Counted from the first letter of the stretch, positions 1 through 11,920 are shown. The stretch: 64,000 bases of DNA from Burhinus oedicnemus (GCA_008921705.1 VFFE01006619.1:377448-441447); one strand, 5' to 3'. Program-made: numbers and translations. Notes: generated from the letters alone by a model not told the origin.

Positions 1-1659
1 CATGTTAAATAGCAGATTTTATCTGGGCTGTAACAGCAATTGCTAACTCTCACCCCACAAGACGGAAGATGCTTCCTGAAAGAAAGGGCCTGCTTTCTTC
101 AAAAATGAGACTTTAGCCAACAAAGCATATGAAGAGGGGAATATCATCAATGACATTCTGTTTCTATTTTGCCTATCTAAGGGTTGGAATCCTTATTTCA
201 ATGTTCTTACAGTCAACCTTATTCAAATCATACCCCAGATTTTTAGCATTACAACAGTGTTACAAAGCTGCAAATTCAGTGTCTACAGTGTTGAATAAGG
301 TAAACGTCTAGTGTATACACATATTTAAGACCTTGTCTCCAGATGACTGCACGTTAACTCTATGAGAAGTCATCTTACATATGCAGTCATTGTACCTGCG
401 TGTAATCTGTACCCTCATGTTCAGAGTATGATTTTCACATAGCAACTTGGACACAGAAAAAGCTTTGGTCTTCAATAACTCTAATTAGACAATGGAAACA
501 AAGCCTGATGTTCTGCTATGGAAAGGCCATGAATAGAGTTAAATTAGATGTAAAGTACAGAAGATTCTATTCTAGACTAAAAATCCAGAATGCTGATTTA
601 TAATTTGGGGGGGCTTAGCAGTAGATAAGCACTCAGCCACCCTGGGGCACAGCTGTCTTTTCTAGAAATCCTTTGTCCTAGAATTGCAGTGGGAGATTTT
701 CCCTGAGATATGGCTTTTAGGCATGACAACCAGTGCTTCCTACTTCCACTTGAGTCAGAAGAGCCAATATGCAAATAGTCAGAAGTTAAATTCAAATCAT
801 TGACAAATGACTGTTTCTGAGAGACTTGAAGTGAGTTCAGTCTCCAGAAAATAAGCTCCTGAGTGCTAATCTAGTGCTTTAAAAGACCAGCCTACCTAGG
901 CAAAGTAGGAGGATGTCATTAATAAAACACTAGCATTTTGATTTTTCTTTAGAGAATGTGCTCAGAGCTGAAGAACGTGCCTTTAAATCACTAAAGCAGA
1001 GGTGGGTCAGAGTCCCACTTGCCTGGAAACAACACAACAGTTTGCTGTTTTCTTAATTCAGAGCAGAAAGAAGTTAGAGGAGGACAGCATAACAGAACTG
1101 CAGAAATCTCCCAAGAGCCTAGCCAATATAAAGGTACACAAGAGTGAAAAGAAAAAAAAAAAAAAAAAAGATGGTTTATTCCACAGATGTTCATGTTTAG
1201 GATACACTTAAGGAAATGCACTTCTAGGTGCTCATAAAAATAAATGCATTCAGGAAAACCTTTTCTTACATAAGAGAAACAAGCTGTAGAGCAGGTCCAG
1301 CATAAGTGTTATATGGACGTAAGACTGCATCTGACAAGCCACTAAAAGCATGGAATCCAGGGTTAGGGCTCTTATCCTCTAACTCAGTCTTCTGGATGTG
1401 CTCCACTGTGGTATACAGGGTCTTTGACTCAACCTCAAAAGTGAAAAAGTAAGATGAAAACATCTTATTTGCTTATCTTTAAGATTGCAGTGAAAATGAG
1501 GGCTGACTGAAGAGCTACGTTAAGGCCACTAGGAATTCAAATGGCGAATGTAGAAAAACTAAGCGAGACACGCAGGAAAACAGTCCAAAGTTAATCTACA
1601 GAATGAGGGCTGCTGAGTTAAACAAGCCCACTCAGAAATCGGGACTGGAGGTTAAAATG
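1..1659. other. Non-coding AT-rich sequence, no gene seen
   Basis: I see no exon, RNA gene or recognisable repeat here. The open frames are under 80 codons on either strand and have no family motif. The only clear low-complexity element is an 18-A run at 1152-1169, which gives an artificial lysine stretch in one short frame. An old LINE remnant appears to start at the right-hand edge. Confidence 0.7.
1152..1169 (+). repeat. Poly-A homopolymer (A18)
   Basis: Eighteen consecutive A directly follow GAAAAG. No recognisable retroelement body lies just upstream, so it may be a free A-tract rather than a retroposon tail. Confidence 0.95.
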
Positions 1660-1835
1660 AAAGATTACATTACATAATTATGCAATATTGTGTGCAATTC
1701 TGGTCTCCTCTCACTCCCTCAATACCATTTCAGGAACTATATGGAAGATCTGTAAAGAGTTCAGGAAAGCATGACAGGGATGGGCAAAGTTAGGAACAGT
1801 TGCTGAACCTGTCAGAGTGGAAGGGACAAATCACA
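1660..1835 (+). mobile_element. Diverged old CR1/L3-type LINE fragment (ORF2 region)
   Basis: Around 1681-1712 the sequence reads like the LINE ORF2 motif that encodes 'EYCVQFWSP' in CR1 (GTGTGCAATTCTGGTCTCC). About 50 bases on, GAGTTCAGGAAAGCATGACA resembles the following '[10 protein letters not shown]' segment. The order and spacing match the conserved 3' half of CR1/L3 ORF2. It is too decayed to translate. Together with 2185-2265 it could be one element with internal deletions. The family call is from motif memory; an L2-type origin is not excluded. Confidence 0.45.
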
Positions 1836-2184
1836 GAGCTGACAAGGAAGTCTGTAGGATCAATAGTGGTGTAGAGGAGATATTGATTGTCCATCAGAAA
1901 GAGAGTTAAGGAACTTTGGATGAAAATCAGCAGGAAAAGCCAAACACGAAGTTCACATGTGTTTTGATTATGCAAGCCCTTACTGTAGAAGATAAAGATG
2001 CTGAAAAAGTACCTGGGATCAAGGGAAAACGGGACAAGTTCACAGAAGAGCGGTCTTCTGGGGCTATTGAGTACAATGCCACTATCTCTTGCTTAGAAAA
2101 TTCTTACACTGAAAAGTGTTGGAGGTTGAGAAAACAGTTAGGGAGCTATTGCAATATGTTTGCTCTGTTGAATATTTTTCTGCT

Positions 2185-2265
2185 AGTCATTCACTTTGGC
2201 TACTGCCAGAAAAAGGATACTGGGCAAGACAGGCATCTGGTGAAACCAAGCATAATCTTTGTCCT
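2185..2265 (+). mobile_element. 3'-terminal fragment of an old CR1/L3-type LINE
   Basis: At 2208-2260 the sequence runs CTGCCAGAAAAAGGATACTG followed by GGCAAGACAGGCATCTGGTG. This resembles the 3' untranslated end common to old amniote CR1-clade LINEs, in which an AGGATACTGGGCTAGATGG-type motif precedes a '(T)GGTCTGA' block. It lies in the same orientation as the fragment at 1660-1835, about 350 bases downstream. The 129-codon open frame at 1916-2305 overlaps it and looks fortuitous. Confidence 0.5.
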
Positions 2266-2605
2266 GCTTTTAAATAAATACAGCTGGTGGAAATTGTCAT
2301 CATGACATTATTTTATGATAAATTTGGAGTATCCAAATCATTTGGGAGCTGATCCTAGTTTCTCTCAGCTCAGAATATTTGACAAATTTCTTGACTCCTT
2401 CCAGCCAGCAAATTTCAGCTGTGTACTGGATTGTTCTGCTTTAACTGAATTGTTGCCTGGTTGCTGAGTCATAATGTATTGATATGACTAAAGATTAAAA
2501 AAAAAAAAAAATAGCCTTCTCCCAACAAACTTTTAACAAAGTCGCTTTCAGCAAGAGCTTTTCATAAATTTCAGGACTCAGCTGACACTCAGTTAAGTAC
2601 TTTCA

Positions 2606-2648
2606 ATCCCTTCCCTGGGCAGCCTGTTCCAATGCTTGACAACCCCAA
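2606..2648 (-). mobile_element. Short CR1 fragment (ORF2 tail)
   Basis: Read on the minus strand, bases 2610-2639 are identical over 30 consecutive positions to 62680-62709 of the plus-strand CR1 near the end of this window. That segment encodes the 'KHWNRLPRE' motif of CR1 ORF2. Similarity fades within a few bases on both sides, so only about 40 bases survive. It must derive from the same or a close CR1 subfamily. Confidence 0.78.
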
Positions 2649-4445
2649 GAGCCGGTGCTGCTATTCACACACACCAAGTACACTGAGCAGTGGGCTGGGC
2701 TACCACCTCTCAAGTCTTCCGTAAAACAAAACAATTGGCCGTGAGCAACAATTTAGGTAAAAATAAGCTATAAACTGCAAAGATAACTTTCAAAGCTTAA
2801 ATAACCAAAACACTTAAGTATAGTCCTCTTGTAAGAGTACCCTCATAATTCTAAATTTACGTGAGATCACATGTATCAATATGATATACACATGTAAAAA
2901 ATTAGGACAACAGAGGCTGAATACATTTCCCATTTTTTTCAAAGCAAAGATCCTATGCTGAATAGTGTTCATGTGTGTGTTTATCAGTTTGTTTTCTAAC
3001 AACACCTGCGAGATTACAGAAAAAAAATAAGCTTTATTGCAGTTGAATATTTTAATTATATCTTTTTTCCAAATTTTTTTCAAAATTGTCTTCAGCAGTT
3101 TCAAACTCAATTGTTTCTTGTTTTGATGTCCACTCCCCAAACAAAGATACAGAATTTTTCATAAAGTAAAAGTTCTGAGGTTTGAGCAGTCATATTTTAA
3201 ATCTGTACTCAACATACACAGCAGAAAAGTATGGAAGAACAATAATTCAGCGTTTTTATGCTAATCTGCAGGAGTCAAAAGAAAAGCATATGTGCCTGAA
3301 GTATTCTGTGAAATTCTCCACGTCTATTAAATAGTGTCTTTCAAAGGTTTAAATACTACTGTAGTAAGAAGCACTGAACAAGTATTTCTGCTGTTAGCAC
3401 CTCGTCCTGAGGACTTTGAGAGGTCCTTGAAACTCCTTGAGAGTGGGTGCAAAATTCGACAAAGTAAGCTTACTTACCCCTAATGTTTAAACACAGCAGT
3501 CTGAAAAGCCCTGTGCTTCAACAGAAAGCAGTTTATGTTATAATGTGCAACGCCACACTATGCTTAACATCTTGGCAACGCATAAGGCTAGAGGCTAGTG
3601 AGGATTAAATGATACCGTTATTAGAAAACTATCATTCAACTAAAACTCAAATGTTTTGCTGGAACAGTCTTATTCAAGTAAAATGTCAGCTGCAAAAACC
3701 TTCTCCGGTTCAAATGTTTAGGCACAAAGGCAGCAGGAATAAATTACTCCCCCATGTTACCAGCTAGGGCCTCTCTGGTTCCAGTTTGCTTTGCTTCACA
3801 TATTCTAGTTGGCTACCAGGCACAAGGCTAGCAGATATTTTCAGGGTAGCCTCTCACAATCTCTCCTTCTGGAAATGAAACATTTGGAAGAGTAATTACT
3901 GATGAGAGCAGGGAATCCAATCCAAGTCTCTTCTGTATTTGAGTGCAGTAGACTATTGTGGGTTGTGGTTCACTCATTTTTTTCAGGTCAAAACCCCCTC
4001 CGTCCCACCTAGAACTACAACTGGTAGAGTCTATTCAACCGGGTGTGTGTCAGCCCGGAAGAGAGAGTTGCTTTTATGGGAAGTAAAAACCTGCAAAATA
4101 CATCCAGTGTTAAAAACAAAATCCATGACAAACCAGTCTGACACCTACATAAAGCTGAAACCCTGGCGCACAATTACTGAATGCTCTACTTGCAACACAT
4201 ACAGAATTCTAACAAGAAAAGTAAGTCTCTGTGTGGGATGCAACTTAGAAAGGATTTTTCTCTGGCAGGTAAACCATGTCAAGGCAAGATTGCTAGCAAA
4301 TTTTCTTTTGTCTTGCTTCAGAGTTTGATGTATATATGTTAGTCAGTCTTTAATTTACCTAAGCAGCACAGTTGGCTAAGTGTGGGAGGCTTTTGCATAC
4401 TTAAATACTAGAAAAAAGAAAACTTTAATACTGCTGCTGCAAAAC

Positions 4446-4460
4446 AATAATAATAATAAT
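4446..4460 (+). repeat. (AAT)5 microsatellite
   Basis: Five perfect AAT units following AAAAC. Short and unremarkable; possibly length-polymorphic. Confidence 0.9.
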
Positions 4461-6557
4461 TTATCATTTCTCCAAGGACATTTATGGCAGATACACAACT
4501 CACGTCATTGTCAAAAGCAATAAAATAACACTGTAAGTAGCAAAACAAGCTTTCCTATACTTTCCAATTAATGTCAATTTATGAATTTCCAAATAACATA
4601 GCCAAACATATTTTATTTAGTTATTTTCATTTACATACCATGGAAGAATATGTCGGCTTCTAGGTGCCCTGATACAACAATAAAAATCATAAACCTAAAA
4701 CCAGCAGAATGGCCAAATAAATATAAAACTACCAGCTAACAATAACTCTGACCAAACAACGTTATCCCTTCTGACAGCTCCAAAACAAACCTCACACTAC
4801 ACATTCTGGGTCCATTTCAAAAAGCTGGACTCTGCCCTTATTCCGAAGCCCTGTCCTGGCAAGCTCAATTTGAGGGTTGAAGGACATCCCAAACTGTGAA
4901 GATGCTCTCTTTTGAGCAGGGAGAAATCACTGTAAGCATTTCTGCTCACTGCAACTGTAGCCATGCAAGAGGCTGTATCTAAGCACTTGCTTCAAGAAAT
5001 ACACATCTTTTTACAAATCCCTTATATTTCTGCCGACTAATATCTCAGAGCACCCCTGTAACCTGCTCACAAAGAATCATTCTACCAATTGAACAGGTCA
5101 CCCTGTTGTTTTAGTGTCTGTTTGCAGATGGATTTTTGAGACACATTTCACAACACCTCTACGTTTAGGCAACCAAAACATTCGTTCATAGATTCCCATC
5201 CTAGCTTTAAACTCAAGTACTGGCAGCAGCATAATCCTGGCAGCAAACATTACAGCAAGAGGTGGAAATACCTCTTGGGCACCAGGAAAATCTTCAGACC
5301 ATCGTTTACCTAGTTCTGTCACCACTAACTCCACTCTGTAAAACAGAGGCCAGCCAGCCTATACCTACATGAAGTGGCATCTTTGTTGACAATGTAGATC
5401 TACCCAAACAAGAAAATGAAAGGAAAAAACCTACAACTAGTCATTTGTTCTGTTTAAGAGCCTACAGCAGGCTGGGAAATAGTAGACATCCCATTTGCCA
5501 GCTGTGCAATTGCAGCTATCATTTGTTACTATTCAAATTCTCTGGCAGCTTCTACAGCCCACCAGTTTAATCAGCAAAAGATTAGACTGCTGAGATGCAT
5601 AGCAGCCTTCCTTAGCATAGCCTGACAAAGTCAGTGAGATTAATAACTTTAGCATAGGCAAGGGGCAAACATTTTGGGGAATTAGCAGTTTATCTTTCCA
5701 TCTTCTCACTTCCATCCCTTGCACGCTTGTGGGCTAAGAACAGCAACAGCACTGGGACTCCAGAGTCCTCTAGCCACAGATTTGTTCCTGGGACCTCTGA
5801 GAAGCAACTTAACCACAGACGTGCACCAAAACCACACCCCAACCAAGCACAACATCTAAACATAGTCTAGTCAGTGACTAGAACAGAACAGTGACTGGTG
5901 GATGGCCATTGATCAGAGATGAGTGCTGTAGCTAATGACAAAAGCTAATGAAAAAAGTGAAGGAAATCAGAAGCAAACTGAGCATCACCTTAACACCCCA
6001 ATTTCCTATTCTCCAGCTAAACATGGAACATTAACCTCACAGTAAATCACTGCAAAGATTGCCAGTACTGGAGAGGATATTTTAAAGCAGGAACTCAACG
6101 TTACGTCAGCATGCACTCTTGCTTGAGAAAGAAATGGGCAATTTCCCCCTGCAAAGGACTCTTGGGATTTCTCCAGCCAAAACAGATGAGGTTTTAAAGA
6201 GCAAACCATGCCTCCACAAAGTAGGAGATGCTATCTCTTATATCTGGAAATCAAAAATAAGGGTGTAAACAGTGGCTGCTCCAGAGTATAAACAGATATG
6301 ATCACTGCCCTTTTCCACAACAGGGGTGCACACAGGCCTTTCAAAGATTCGCACTTTATACTTGCATTATATCAGAAGGAAAGAAAATCTTATTTGTGCA
6401 GCAGTTTGCATAAGCCTCTCTTCTTTTTGGATAAATCTGGGCACAGTACTTTGGTGGGCTTTCAAACTCTTCCAAAAGATGCGGGAAGGTTTGGGAAAAT
6501 GTCAAGTTTTTTATCCAGAGACCATTCAAAGCGTTTTTGAAAAAGTCTCCAGCTATG

Positions 6558-6579
6558 GTGTGTGTGCATGCATGCACAC
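6558..6579. repeat. Palindrome within alternating purine-pyrimidine DNA
   Basis: Bases 6562-6579 (GTGTGCATGCATGCACAC) are a perfect 18-base inverted repeat with no spacer. They lie inside 22 bases of strictly alternating purine and pyrimidine (6558-6579), mostly GT/CA and GC steps. Such sequences are candidates for Z-DNA or cruciform extrusion. Any biological role is inference. Confidence 0.85.
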
Positions 6580-8180
6580 TGTGCACAGAGTTCTTGACCG
6601 ACCTTCAAGATATAAATGCCAGGTATTTTTAATCACTAAAATAAAAAAGCCAAAAATAATTTTCTGGTTAAGAAGCATCAAGTTTTAATAAAAAGATTAT
6701 CACAGCTAGTAGAGTCTCTTTTCCAAGTATTCAAAGGAAATTACTACTTTGCTACCACGAAATAAAAAAAAAAAGTATTTTCAATACTAAAAAAGTAAAT
6801 AATGTTATGTAAGAGTATAATTATATTTCCAAAGGGCATTTTTAAACTAAAACTTAGCATGTAATGTTGAAGCTACCCATGAATGCTGCATTGTGTTAAT
6901 TTCAGACACTAATGTTCAATGGTTTGAAAATTTTTAATGAGAATGGCCATCTCTGTAGACTGAAGACCTTGAAAAACAGAATTAAAAGCTGATATCTTGT
7001 TTAACATTTGAAAAAATGACTCTGCCTTTAAACATTCAAAAATTCTCACATTAACTTAATCTCTGTTCCTTTGGCTGCTGTGTACTACTGCATCCCCATA
7101 AGCTGTCCTGCCTAAAATCAAGCAATGCTGTGCAGGCAATGAGGACTGATATCCTTTATGGAAAAAAAGATTTCTTAGGCCTTTTAGAGACAGAGATAGA
7201 GAAAAATATGCCTTAAATTTCAGACTGAAGGTGAAGCCCTTGGCTGCCATCTAACACATCTTCCCTCATGATCAATAGAACTAGCAACACTGACTGAAAA
7301 TCAAGTTCTCATTATCAATTCTCAGGTAACTGCAAGGAATGATCTCCCTGTATTACCAAAACCAACGTGATTCCTACATTCCCACACAGAAGAAATGCAC
7401 TCATTAAAGAGGTAAAAGAAGGTGGTTAAGCAATAATAAAAGAACCTTTAAATTTTATGGTGTGTCAGATTGGAGCTGATTTCTCATGGCTAACTCCACA
7501 CTTCTTGTGTTGACAACAAGTTTGTAGGACAAGCTGAATTCTCATGCAAGCATTAGTTTCTCCCACCATTAGCAGTGAAGGTCCCCTAAAAATAGGAGTT
7601 TGCGTTTGTTTTCACGCCTGCATTCCTAATAGAATATCGATACTGTAAAGGATGTAAATTGAAAGCCCAGAGAGGCCCATATCTAAATGTACTCTGGCCT
7701 GAGTTACTTTCATTTCTATATAATACACTTTTAAAACCTTAGAGAGTCATGAAAACAAAAATGACAATTTCTAAATGCACTCATAGAAGTTATAATAAAA
7801 ACACACATTTCAACAGTTTAACTGTCAGCCTGTCTTGTTACCTATAATCACAGTGATTGAAGTTTCTGTATTTCAAAGGCAAATATAGCAGTGATATAAT
7901 AAGGAAAACCTATTGCAGTTCATTAGTCATGGTACATTAGAAGAAAGAGATTCTTCGGCAATTTTATGGCCATTTTAAAAATGGTGCCTTCTCAAAAGAA
8001 GAAGTCTTAAGAGATTCGTATTTCACTTATTTTTCAGAGGCTGGGTAAGCCACATCTAGAAAAGCAGTGAATGCAAGCAGGCCATGCAGAGGGAAGGAAG
8101 AAGGGTTTGGGAGCTGCAGATCCCACTCAGCATCTTGTTTATTATTTGTGCCTGACCTAAATCTGCGTACCCAAACACTT

Positions 8181-8190
8181 GGGGGGGGGG
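8181..8190 (+). repeat. G10 homopolymer
   Basis: Ten consecutive G followed by AAGAG. It creates the proline run in the minus-strand open frame 8027-8332, which is not otherwise gene-like. Confidence 0.9.
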
Positions 8191-8794
8191 AAGAGTTCAA
8201 ACACTTGATCAAGTTTTGCAAGATGTGATGCAGACCTCTGTGGGGAACAGTGAACAAACAATATGGGGAGAAAAGCAGCAGATTTTTTTTCCCCAACAAA
8301 GCAATGCTATATCCTGTCAGAAGCCTACGCAACTTACACCAAGAATTTTACCTCATAATGAAAAAAGGGTCTATGACTGAATTACCCTTATGGGTAAAAC
8401 AATGAAACCTGCATTCTTAAACAAGCCAAACAGAATCTTTGTGTAGTAAAACCAAAATGTTATTAACCAGACTCTGATCTTTGTGATTTTCCTCAGTGAA
8501 ATCACTGTGGAAAGAAGGGGGCAAGGGGAGATTGTGAGAATGAGAGAGGACACTTCCCTGATGTGGACATCATTATTGTTGGATATGTATCCATCATCAA
8601 GAAAATATGTTGATTACAGGCAAGTATGTTTACTTGAGTGATATTCTTCATAGGTAGCTTTTAGATTCATAAAAAGTGATGCACGTGGGTGGGGGGCAGT
8701 GAGCTCAAACCTGATTCTCCATACAAAATTATCATCACTTAGGATCAAGTCCTTAGTGTTAGAAAGATCATTTTATGAAAACATCAGCTCAGTT

Positions 8795-9150
8795 CATAGA
8801 ATTAGCTTAAAAAAGGAACCTAACGTTAGGAATTATTAGGACAGAAGTAAAAAGCAAAACAGAACCATGATGCAGTTTTATGAATCTACAGTGTGACCAT
8901 ATCTTGAATGCTCCAAACACTTCCAGTTGCCCTACTTTAAAATGAATGGAGCAGAAATAGGAAACATACAGAGAAGGAAAGCAATGATCATCAAAAATAT
9001 ATTATAGCTTCCACATTGAATACTATATAATCATCCTACAAAAAGAAAAAGTGGGGATATGGGATAGATCTATAAAGTCATGAATATCGTAAACAGGGAT
9101 AGGGAATGGCTGTTGAGCACTGCTTTCTATAGAAGAATTAGCTAGACTGC
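8795..9150 (+). mobile_element. Old CR1/L3-type LINE remnant
   Basis: Several blocks follow the order of the conserved 3' half of an old amniote CR1/L3 ORF2. GTTAGGAATTATTAGGACAG (8825-8844) matches the segment before the 'YCVQFW' motif. ACCATATCTTGAATGCTCC follows at 8897. CAGAGAAGGAAAGCAATGAT at 8970-8989 is the 'VQRRATKM' equivalent. GGGATATGGGATAGATCTAT and AAGTCATGAATAT at 9054-9087 match the 'RGDMIEVYKIMN' segment. AGAAGAATTAGC follows at 9132. Intervening parts are shortened and no reading frame survives. Its divergence implies that it is much older than the octamer-tailed CR1 copies in the window. Confidence 0.7.
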
Positions 9151-11729
9151 CTTTTTGCTGACTTCAAAATACAACTATAAAGAAATACAACAATAATTTA
9201 TTACATTCAATTTAAGCATTGCAACCAAATGAAGCATTAAAACTGAAAGGCTGAATAAACTGAGCTGAAGACCAATGTAAGTACATGCCTATGGAGAATA
9301 ATTGGGCTTTCTTAGTTTTCTTTTCAACTGGTTTGTGATACAAGATAAAGCAAAATAATTCTTACTAAGTTTTAAATTATGAATGAGACAGTGAATTATT
9401 AATGTTAAAGGTACATCAGCGCTTACTCTTAGCTTCTACCACTCTTCTTCTCTGTTTAACTATTCTTCGGTAACACAGACAGCTTTATTGAAGGTAAGAA
9501 ATAGCAGGCCCTTTTTACGCTGTAATTCAGAGTACAGAGCCTACACACAGACATCTAACCTGGAAGCCTCTTCAGTCTCTAGAGAGGATTGTGCATGATG
9601 ACCAGCACTAGTACTAACAAAGGTTTCATCCAGAGTCAGTGATTTAGTGCCATTGTCCAAGATCTTTACAAGCTACAGTGAATCACACTGAAGGCAAAGA
9701 GAGCATGCAAATTAAGGGCCTAGTCTTGCAAACATCTGGCACCCAAGCTAAAACCACTCATGCCCGACCTAAGTTTTCTATTTCTCTGGAGGAAATGAGG
9801 TGGGCATCAGTGACGTATTTACAATTGCCCACTTTCTCTTGCAGTTTAAAGCTTTCAGCAATGGCTCCCGAGAAAACACCACCCTCTACAGTACCCACCT
9901 CCTGCTCTGCTGCGGGGAATAGCTTTCATTTGTGTATAAAACCAGTTTGTATCACGCTTTGGATTACTGAGGATATTTTCTGGTGATGGAGAAATTCCAA
10001 CGGGAGAAACTGTAAATTACAAGTCTTGGGTGGGAGGGAATAGAAGAATTGGGAAAGGAAAGGAATTGGGTAGTTTTTAACCCACACACTTCCATTATCA
10101 CTAGCAACCATCTCAAGATGAAGCATTTAATTTTGCCTGGTATATAAGCTCTTTCTGATACTAAACAGTTATTCAGAAGTAGAGAGCTAAGAAATCATGG
10201 ACCATGAAGAATCCAGGCTCTTTTCATTAAAGTTAATCAAAGCTGTGTCACTAAAGTTAATGTGAGCAGAATAAAATGAAATCTTGATATCTTCTATTCC
10301 TGTATTATGCAAATTAACTGTGACATGCACAGCTCTATTGCTTATTTCAACAACAGCAGGAAACCCAGGTAAGCTAATGCATTTTTCTTTTACAATTTAC
10401 ACTTCATATTATATGATCAGCCACAGCATGCTGCATTGCAAAATACTGCAGGCTGACAAAATGCAAGATGAGGATTTCATTGCTTGCAACAACCATTTCA
10501 GGACTGGCAAGAAAATGACTGGCAATGTTTTCAAATAAAAAATACTATCATTATGGTAAATAGTCATTGGGTTTTCTTCTTGGGGAAAGCCTTAAAATGT
10601 CTCCAACACTCAGTAAAACATTTTTATGTATGTGATTATGAACTGCAGACAATCACCTACTTCTGAAAAGTTTAGAGACACGTTTAAGCTTTTGTAATCA
10701 AACATGGAAATGAAATCACCTTGTGGCACTTACGATCTTGATTAAATGAGAGTGCTCTTTACTACTAGTCACTTAGAACTACATCATAACCTGGTTTCAG
10801 ACTGTCTATGAAGCTCTGCCATCATCGCTCAGACTCTGCACAGAGCACAGTCCACTCTTCCTTCAGTCTTCCCTCCATAAACAGCTCCAACCTGAAAGGA
10901 CAGTATCACTGCAGAAAGTGCTTTACATTTCCCAGGACTTATTTCAATTATCATATGGCAGAGGGAAAACAATAGCAGGAGGCTAGAGAGGACTTAAGCA
11001 CTTTAACCTTTTTTTTTTTTTTTTTTTTTTTTTTGATTGCTTTTATTTTGTTTTTACCTGAACCACAGCAGTAAGGCACCTTCCTTTAGTCAGGAGACAG
11101 CATCATTTCCTAAAGGCAGAGCAAATACGGAACACCCCAAAGGGAAGTGTACACTATGCTCTCCCATGCGTAACATGCTTTTTCTTCTTTCTTGCCTTTC
11201 ACCCTGCCCTCACCCCAGAATACAAGACTCTGGTATTTACAGCAAAACTGCTTCCTCCCAATGAGTGTTCACATAAGGCAATGGAATCAACAAAGTACAC
11301 CACCTCTTTTTGTAAACACTAACCCCTTAAGTCAGCTGCAATCTGCCAGCAAGCCATTTCATATCCAAAATATCTTCCCAAAGAAAACAATAACAAGAGG
11401 CAGATGGGAGCTAGAGCTCTCAGTCAGAACTGATAACCACCATTTAGAAAAAAAAAAAAAAATAAAAATCAGAGTGTCTCCATACTACACTGATGGGTGT
11501 CTGGATACACAGGCTGTTTGTAGACCAGCCACACAAGCAGCATGACAACTCACGGACTTCTCTTTTGAGGGGCAGGCACAAGTTGTTGGCATCCCATCCC
11601 CCCTTACTTTTTAGCTGTTATCCCACATCTCTTAATTGATCTTTTCTCCTGGTTAAATTACAGCTTTTATCACAGAATTCACAGATCATTAATCCTTAAG
11701 AAAGAGGGATTTCATCCCTCCTCCCCCTG
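9151..11729. other. Unique non-coding sequence, no gene seen
   Basis: No exon or structural RNA was recognised. Open frames here (for example 9678-9986 plus and 11192-11545 plus) show no domain or splice context. A 26-T run at 11009-11034 and a 13-A run ending near 11460 are the only low-complexity features before the gap cluster. Confidence 0.65.
11009..11034 (+). repeat. Poly-T homopolymer (T26)
   Basis: Twenty-six consecutive T after TTTAACC. On the minus strand this is a 26-A run that could be a retroposon tail, but no element body is recognisable on the other side. Confidence 0.93.
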
Positions 11730-11761
11730 CCCCCCCCCCCCCATTTTTTTTTTTTTTTTTA
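11730..11761 (+). repeat. C13 and T17 homopolymers abutting an assembly gap
   Basis: Thirteen C (11730-11742), one A, seventeen T (11744-11760) and one A lead straight into the run of N. Paired homopolymers of this kind commonly halt sequencing or assembly. Confidence 0.92.
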
Positions 11762-11811
11762 NNNNNNNNNNNNNNNNNNNNNNNNNNNNNNNNNNNNNNN
11801 NNNNNNNNNNN
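11762..11811. other. Assembly gap (50 N)
   Basis: Fifty undetermined bases between a T17 run on the left and an A-rich tract on the right. The true length and content are unknown. Open frames that run through it on the minus strand are artefacts. Confidence 0.99.
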
Positions 11812-11920
11812 AGAAAAAAAAAAAAAAAAAAACACAAAAAAAAAACAACAACAAAAACCCAACAAAAAACAAAACCAAACCAAAAAAAAAAAACCAAAAA
11901 ACAACCAAAACGAACCAAAC
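11812..11920 (+). repeat. A-rich tract with interspersed C
   Basis: A run of about 19 A is followed by roughly 90 bases made almost only of A and C, in units such as ACAACAAC, AACCC and AAACC. Together with the T17 on the other side of the gap it could form a long inverted A/T pairing. Several shorter tracts of the same style occur elsewhere in the window. Confidence 0.9.

Larger units (their letters stand above)
2649..8794. other. Unique non-coding sequence, no gene seen
   Basis: No exon or RNA gene is supported. The longest open frames (3939-4328 plus; 6326-6688 plus; 2814-3140 minus) have no recognisable domain, and their composition matches translated AT-rich DNA. Small features listed separately are an AAT microsatellite at 4446-4460, a palindromic alternating purine-pyrimidine stretch at 6558-6579 and a G-run at 8181-8190. 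The rest reads as ordinary intron-like or intergenic DNA. Confidence 0.65.

Noticed and set aside
1916..2305. 129-codon plus-strand open frame
   Set aside because: It overlaps what looks like an old LINE 3' untranslated end (2185-2265) and has no protein family motif.
3939..4328. 129-codon plus-strand open frame with several Cys residues
   Set aside because: The Cys spacing does not form a zinc finger or secreted-peptide pattern, no start context or repeat explains it, and similar lengths arise by chance in 64 kb.
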